DNA from: Pilatotrama ljubarskyi | Lineage: Eukaryota > Basidiomycota > Agaricomycetes > Polyporales > Polyporaceae | NCBI GenBank assembly: GCA_022385805.1 | Contig: MU277681.1 | Span: forward strand, 444,160-508,159 | Length of the DNA stretch: 64,000 bases | Direction: 5' to 3' | In this document: in pieces, positions 58,012-64,000 of the stretch | Layout: every line of letters begins with the position of its first letter | Position numbering within the stretch: position 1 is the stretch's first letter | The notes under the pieces: generated by a model | Database searches by the model: none | The model's input: only the letters and a program-made list of their open reading frames with translations | Told to the model about the DNA's origin: nothing | Translations under genes and position numbers: made by a program

Positions 58012-60873
58012 TCAATCTAAGTCATCGGCCCAGCTCGACCCAGCTGGAGGCGGCGCCTCACCGTTCGGCGCAGAATCCACGAGGCCGGTGTTAAGCAGCG
58101 CATGCATATAATCCGCGTCGAGCACCAACGGCGCCACTGCCTGCAGAGAGTTGTTCGGATCGGCCTGGATGGGCGGCGGGGCCTCCGCGGAGTCAAACGC
58201 GTTCGGCGTGGGCGGCACTACCGTGGCCACTTGAGGAAGCAGCGGCCCTCCGACGGGAAGTGACATCCTGACGTACACGGGTTCCGCATGCGAAGGGTTG
58301 GCAGCAGCAGCGGAGGCCTGGGTTGAAGTGCCGCCCGACCGGTGTGTCTCGGGCCAAGAAAGGCGAGCATACTCAACACGAGCATCGCTGAAGAAAGGCG
58401 TTGTCAAAGGCGAAGGATCGGCAGGGGCATTCGCAGCCTGTGCTCCTGAGCCAGGATAGGGCGTGATGGCAGGGCCAGTGGGCTCCGGGCCAGCCGGGTG
58501 AGGAGCTGCTTGCACCGAGGCCGCAAAGCCGCCGACTACGTCCTCGAACGCCGCGGGGACGGCGGGGAAGACCCCGGTATCTGCAGCGAGCCTAAGCTCG
58601 CGATTAATCGCCTCTACTCGTCGCTGTAGGCGAGCATAGCCCTCCAACGCCTCAGGGGCACCGCTGAGCGGGGGCATTGGCATCGACACGATGTCGTTGT
58701 CGCGCTGCCTCGAGAGCCTGTCAGCTATCTCGGGCGGGATGGGGGCCATGGGGCTCGGCGGCCCTGCGTCTCCGAACGCGCTTCGCTCCAGCCGGATACG
58801 CATGGCTTCGAGGCGGGAGAAGCGGTCCCAAGCGGTGGTGGTCCGTGTTCGATCCAGAGGTGACGCCTGCAGCCCTGGTCCCGCACGGCGCGAGGGAGTC
58901 TCGTCGTTACTTGCAGGGAATTGGGCAGGGAACGTCATGCTTAGCGGCTGAGGTGGTGGCGGCGAGCCAGCAGACGCTAGCATACTCGGCGATGCCTCGG
59001 AAGGCGGCACGGGCGGCGCAGATGGAGGCCGTGGAGGCACCTGCGGCGAGGCACGTTCAACGGCGGGCAGGAGCTCCTGGAACAGGTAATTCTCGAGCCG
59101 GTGTCGCTGCGCCTCTGCCTCCAGGAAGCGCTGACGCATCTCCTGGATGTCTCGATAAGCAGCAGCCATGTCAAAACTGCCGGTTTCGGGGTCGTAGTTC
59201 CACTCCGCTGACGGGGAATCCAGGAGATCCGCGAGAGAAGCTGCAGGGGGCAGGTGAACTGGCACAGCTGGCCTTCCTTCGCTGGGACCTGCTGTCGGTG
59301 AGACTAAGGGAACTGAGAGTACCGAATGCGCTTGATCTGTGAGGCACAATCAACATGTTTTTCTGCCCAGCAGGAGGACAACTTACATTTCGGCATGACG
59401 ACTTCAGGCCGCTCGCGGGACACGCCGGTCGCTCTTGCGCGTTCTTCCGCATCAAGCCAATCGCGCATAGACTCCACCTGCGGGGCTTGCCATGCACAAG
59501 GCCGTTGATTAGGAGGGGTGCGGTTTGCATCGCGAATTCGCTTCTGGGTCAGGGAATGCGGGTCGATATCGAACCTGCACGAAGGACAGGTGGTCTTCCT
59601 CGCGAGCCAGGGCGAGAGGCATTCGCTGTGGAACAGGTGCTTGCCAGGACACGGGAATGCGACGATGAGGTCGGGTTCGGGATGGAAGGGCAACGCCGCA
59701 TATATCGTCACGACTTCCGCCTCCGCCATATCCATCGCAGGGAGGGTTTTGTCGAGGAGATCGTCCCGACAGATCGCACAGCCGTCTCCGTCTTCGCCGT
59801 CTGCCATACGGAGTTTCTCATACCGTCGTACGAGGTCGTCCGGCACTACCTCCATACCAGCAAGGAGGGTCTCCGCTCGTACGGGATCGTTGTTGTCCAC
59901 GTATCCGGCAAGGGTTTCGAAGACCTCTTGATTGAAACGTTCACTGATATCTGGCAAAACGCTCCTCTGAAGATCGACGGTTGAGCAGCAATTAAAACGG
60001 GGGCCGAAGAGGACTCACCGCACGCTCGAGCAGGTCACGGTACGTCTGAAACGCATCCTCACGATTGGAAGACAGGTCCAAACCAACATCGGGTAAGAGG
60101 TCGAAGAATGTCGGACGCCGCAGGAAAGGCTCGGAGGGGGGCGCGGGGGGAGGATCTGGACGAATCTCCACTGGAGGCACATACTCATTCGAGTCGGCCA
60201 TGCTGCCGTATTCCTCTGAGTCGTCCCAGTCGGGGTCAGAGTCAAAGTACGAGTCTGAGTCCTCTGAGGAATCAGATACGGTCTGCAGCGGGGGCATACT
60301 GTCGTCGCTCTCCGCACTCGCCTCGTCCTCTTCAGGCCCTGAATCCGCGAGTGGAGGAGAAGTTACAGAAGATTCCCGGGATAGCGCACGCGACTCGGAT
60401 GCCGCATGCGAGTGGCCCAGAGCAGGTATCGATAGTTGCGCAGCATTCAAAGAAGTCGCTTGGTCACCCGAGAGGCTCGTCCGAGATGGCGAAGAGCCGT
60501 CACGAGCAGATAGTCGGGAGCTTGAAGGTGATGGGGCAGCTTCTAGAGCAGGCAGATCGTCTTCATCCGAGCGTTCTGAAGAGTCAATGGCTGGGGAGGA
60601 CGATCGTTCCGCGGCACGAGGACGACGCAAGGTGCTTGGACCGGCATCCTCCTCTAGAGCAGGAAGGTCATCATACCGTCCGACCTCGTCGCTGCCTGCC
60701 ATATCACTATCGCCTGAGCGTTGGGGGACAAAGTCTGGGTTCCGCAATACATCGACAAGTCCGCCTGAATCTCCCTCAGCTGTAGCCCTTGCGATGCTCT
60801 CCGAAGCCTGGCGCCGCGCGGCTCTCAGAGTTGCCAGCACGCCGAGCACGGAGTTCTGATAATTGTAGTCCAT
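58012..60873 (-). CDS. RING-H2 finger protein, probable E3 ubiquitin ligase
   Basis: Three exons on the minus strand, 60873-60019, 59966-59387 and 59336-58012, with introns of 52 and 50 bases, encode 919 residues. The first exon is acidic and Ser-rich (repeats such as YDDLPALEEDAG and DEDDLPALEAAP). The second carries a RING-H2: GCAICRDDL, a long insert of about 35 residues, then FPCPGKHLFHSECLSPWL and CPSCRF. All eight zinc ligands are present. The last exon is Pro/Ala-rich with a helix-forming part near its start (IQEMRQRFLEAEAQRHRLENY). Such proteins pass ubiquitin from an E2 to a target; the target here is unknown. I take the ATG at 60873 because the frame upstream has no ATG closer to the expected start. 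Confidence 0.88.
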
Positions 60874-61214
60874 AGGAGCGAGGAAGTGCTTCGAGGACAA
60901 ACGAGCTAGCGAGTGTATGCTGTGAGCATCCAGAGACGGCGCCGACCGGCGAGCAAAAATGTAGCTATCGAGGGCAGAGCGAACTGAGCCGTGAGTTGGT
61001 GAGTGACGAGCGGGCGGCTAAGCCTAAGCCCAGGTGCGCGTCAACAGCACAGTTGAACGCGTTCTCATCTCCGAAAGGCGAGCATAAGAGTCGGCTAAAC
61101 TCCGCTTAATCTACTCCAGTTATCCGACTGAAGGTGGCGCGACGCGACGCGCCCTTGTGGCGCAGGTTATTGAACGCGAACGCGCCTATACAGCGTACCA
61201 ACGCTAGCCACAGG
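60874..61214. promoter_or_regulatory. Shared divergent promoter of the RING and deacetylase genes
   Basis: The two start codons are 341 bases apart and point away from each other, so both promoters are here and may share elements. I see no strong TATA box. Confidence 0.6.
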
Positions 61215-63384
61215 ATGAACGTCCCCGACAATCCAGTCGACCCTCAACATTCCGTGCCACGGACTGCCGTTTTTCTGCAGAAAGCATGTCTGCAGCACCG
61301 CTACATCCGAACGCGAGATAACTCGCACATCGTCGAGAGGCCCGAGAGGCTTCGTGCGGTGAACGTCGGACTCGCGGCTGCTGTCGCGCGGCTGGAAGAG
61401 AGCGCGGCTTCCCCATCTACTCCGACTCCCGGAACGAACGCGACCTCGCGCGTCGCGAGCCAGGAAGAAGACGCGGACGAGCTAACACGGGCTCTCGGAA
61501 AGCTTCAGCTCTCCGCGCCGTCGCAGTCCGATCCTCCGACCCGGGTACCGATCACATTTGTGCAAAGCGACGCGTCCGTGGACCTTTTGAACGACCCTGC
61601 GGTGAAGTTTGTACACGGAGACATCGAACGCGATATATACCTTGAAACGCTCTCGGCGTGGGCCAAGGACAGCCAAGACAAAGTCAATAAAGGCGAGAGC
61701 GAAATACCAGGGGGTTACTCCCAGGGCGATCTGTACTGTAGGTCTACGGCGCTTCGCGATGATTCACGTCTGCTCACATATTGTTCAGTGAGCCCTGGGT
61801 CGCTGGATGCCATCCAAGGCGCGCTTGGGACGGTGTGCGAGGCAGTGGACGCGGTCATGCAAGGCTCGGCCCAAGCCACAGCAGCTTCCCCAACAAATCA
61901 AGCTTTTGTGGCTATCCGTCCGCCTGGACACCATTGCGGAGAGGTGTGCATAGCACAGATGAATCGCATCCCACTATGTTGAAGTACTATATAGGATACG
62001 CCATCAGGTTTCTGCTTCGTCAATAACGTCGCTGTTGGTGCCGCGCATGGTACGTCTGCATGAATCGCTTGGGGTCGTTGTCTCGCAAGCTTACCTTGAC
62101 CTTCTCGTCTACAGCGCACCTTAAGCACAACATCAACCGCGTGGTGATTTTCGACATTGACCTGCATCATGGTATGATCCCCTTGGCCTCATCCGGGTGC
62201 TGTGCTCATGTAGGGACGGCCACTCAGGAAACGGCACCCAAGCGATTGCTTGGGGCATCAACGAAGAGACCTACAGGAGACAGCTTGAAGCCGAACATGG
62301 CGCCCCAGCAACGAAACCTGGCCTACAGATCTACTACGGCAGTATTCACGACATTCTCTCCTATCCCTGCGAAGACGGGAAGGCCGAGCTCGTCCAGGCT
62401 GCCTCCGTCTCCATACACGGGCCGCACGGACAGCATATCGAGAACATTCATCTTCAGCCGTATGCATCAGAGCAGGAATTCTGGGACAAGCTGTACCCCC
62501 AGCAGTACGTGAGATTGCTGGCCAAAGCCGGCGAATTCATCGAACGCACGGGCAGTCCCTCAGACGATACTCTGGTCTTCATCAGGTCGGTTTGCTCCGT
62601 CGGCTCCTGATTTTGACTGAGCTGTAGGACTAACCCCGCACGGTGCAGCTGCGGCTTCGATGCGAACGAGCACGAATACCCGTCCATGTCTCGTCACCAG
62701 CGGAAAGTGCCCGCTTCATTCTACCACCGCTTCGCGCAGGACGCAAGAGCATTCGCCGAGAAGTACGCCAAGGGGCGGCTGATCAGCGTCCTGGAAGGAG
62801 GCTACAGCGACCGTGCCCTCACAAGCGGCGCTATGGCGCACCTCACTGGCCTAGTCGACACAGGGAACATCGGAGTTGATCAAAGTTGGTGGAGCCTCGC
62901 CAACCTGACCGCGGTACGCCTACCAGTCATTGTTATCTGAGACTACAGGGGACTCATGCAAAGCCTGTCTTGGTAGCTGGAGTCAGCGACGAAGAAGCGC
63001 AGAGGGGGACGGCCCTCCCAGACAGTCCCGTCCGAGCCTTGGCTCGCGCGCACTGTGGAGCTCTTCACGGCGATCGACTCGTCACACGTGGTGCCTGCCG
63101 CACCGCGCGCCGCCATCCCGCCTTCCGGAAGGACGCTTCGTGAACGTAGGCCACCAAGTAGTACGAGTACTGCCAGTGTGAAGGCTAGCCCTGCGACGTC
63201 CCCGGGCAAGAAGGGTGAAACGAAGAACGGCGCTCGAGCTAAGAAGACTCAGGCATCTGCACCACCCACGTCCGGGTCGGAAAGTGACCTGACGGATATC
63301 ACGAGCGGCGGGACGTCCGAGGGCGAGGCGACGAAGAAGTTACCGCGGGTGATCCTCAAGCTGGGTCCGGCGCCGAAGGCTTGA
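61215..63384 (+). CDS. HOS3: Hos3-type histone deacetylase
   Basis: Seven exons (61215-61737, 61789-61943, 61995-62049, 62115-62171, 62228-62585, 62649-62913, 62977-63384) give 606 residues with all phases matching. The N-terminus has VERPERLRAVN, the deacetylase entry motif. Catalytic marks follow: RPPGHHCGE then DTPSGFCFVNN across an intron; the metal and charge-relay region IFDIDLHHGNGTQ, split after the second H; and CGFDANEHEYPSM. VLEGGYSDRAL closes the core. The zinc ligands and the histidine pair are intact. Class II-like fungal Hos3 enzymes remove acetyl groups from histones or bud-neck targets. The last exon (KKRRGGR, then a Ser/Lys-rich tail) is a nucleus-type basic extension. The start at 61215 is the first ATG upstream of the conserved part. 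Confidence 0.93.
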
Positions 63385-64000
63385 ATATTGTTCTCAGGGA
63401 GGTTTGGGGTGCTTGAGCTGCTTGCTATGTTATCTGTCATCTTGCTTTGCATTGGCACTCTTAATATCCGGCGGTGCGAAGTCGACAAGGATAGGAAGTC
63501 TTGATCGTATTGAAGTGTAGCCATACTTGTCTCCGGCAGATGCTAGTAAGAAGCCATGAGATTTACAGGGGGCATATCTGGACATGTCATATTCTGTGTA
63601 ATGTTTTTAGTACTCTGCCGTGCGGATGACGGATGCGCGACACGATGTACGAATGCATGTGGTCTGTGAAAGAGAACGGGACGTACTCATGAGGTCGATG
63701 CCGACGATATCGATCGAGAGTTGGTAGAACTTGAAGGACCAGTGCTGTGATATCAGTCGAGCACTGTACCGTCTAGATCTGTACCCGCGGTTCCCGGCGG
63801 AAAGTGCGCTGCCGTACGTAGTAGAGGCGCACTGCAGACTACATATATAGAAGCAGTAGTAAGTTACAGGGAAACCGTGGGGAGCGAGTTCGCTCTTGAA
63901 GTTTTGATAGACGGCAGTGCGGGGGGACTGAATGTGACAGGTTGAAAGGGGATGAAGGTGGACGGAGGCATGTTAGACTTCATTTAAACAGGGGAACACG
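63385..64000. other. 3' flank of the deacetylase gene
   Basis: No further gene is visible to the window edge. An AT-richer stretch directly after the TGA is compatible with a terminator. Confidence 0.5.

Overview
The window is nuclear DNA of a filamentous basidiomycete, probably an Agaricomycete. Genes are cut by many short introns (about 45-70 bp) with GTAAGT/GTGAGT-type donors. Pyrimidine-rich leaders precede several ATGs. The family mix is also typical: expanded isoprenylcysteine methyltransferases, F-box/LRR proteins, a HET-domain protein and a GPI-anchored pepsin. The organism call is inference from gene style, not from a database match.

Layout. 1-6712 is an extraordinary strand-asymmetric tract. 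Hand counts of four separate 60-base lines give about 35% A, 44% C, 17% G and 4% T on the + strand. It encodes nothing recognisable, and its long open frames on both strands follow from the lack of T. It stops within about 50 bases of a splice donor, where a 5'-truncated methyltransferase gene begins (6765-7328). An intact tandem paralogue follows (8488-9283). 9895-12737 (-) is a SANT-domain protein resembling the RNA polymerase I factor Rrn5. 13469-14733 (+) is an unrecognised protein. 15176-18539 (+) is the tri-snRNP splicing factor Prp6. 19477-21630 (+) is a GPI-anchored aspartic protease. 22393-24113 is a broken F-box/LRR gene, and 24720-26472 is an intact relative. 26641-28848 (-) is a HET-domain gene whose single reading frame carries five in-frame TAG codons and no frameshift. 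29120-30739 (+) is a mitochondrial carrier.

The second half is gene-poor. The Ecl1-type zinc protein (41248-43105, -) sits between about 10.5 kb and 13.4 kb of sequence with no confident gene. That sequence includes G-rich and pyrimidine-rich skewed blocks and a cluster of consensus splice donors around 47-53 kb. Genes resume with a small Asn/Gly/Ser-rich CsbD-like protein (56517-57299, -), a RING-H2 protein (58012-60873, -) and, divergently, a Hos3-type histone deacetylase (61215-63384, +).

Most intact genes are housekeeping functions (splicing, Pol I transcription, chromatin, protein turnover, transport) and do not form one pathway. The unusual items are the T-depleted tract, the TAG-only interrupted HET gene, and the large gene-poor blocks. 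Exon boundaries were worked out by hand from splice consensus and frame continuity; those stated with full coordinates keep frame throughout.
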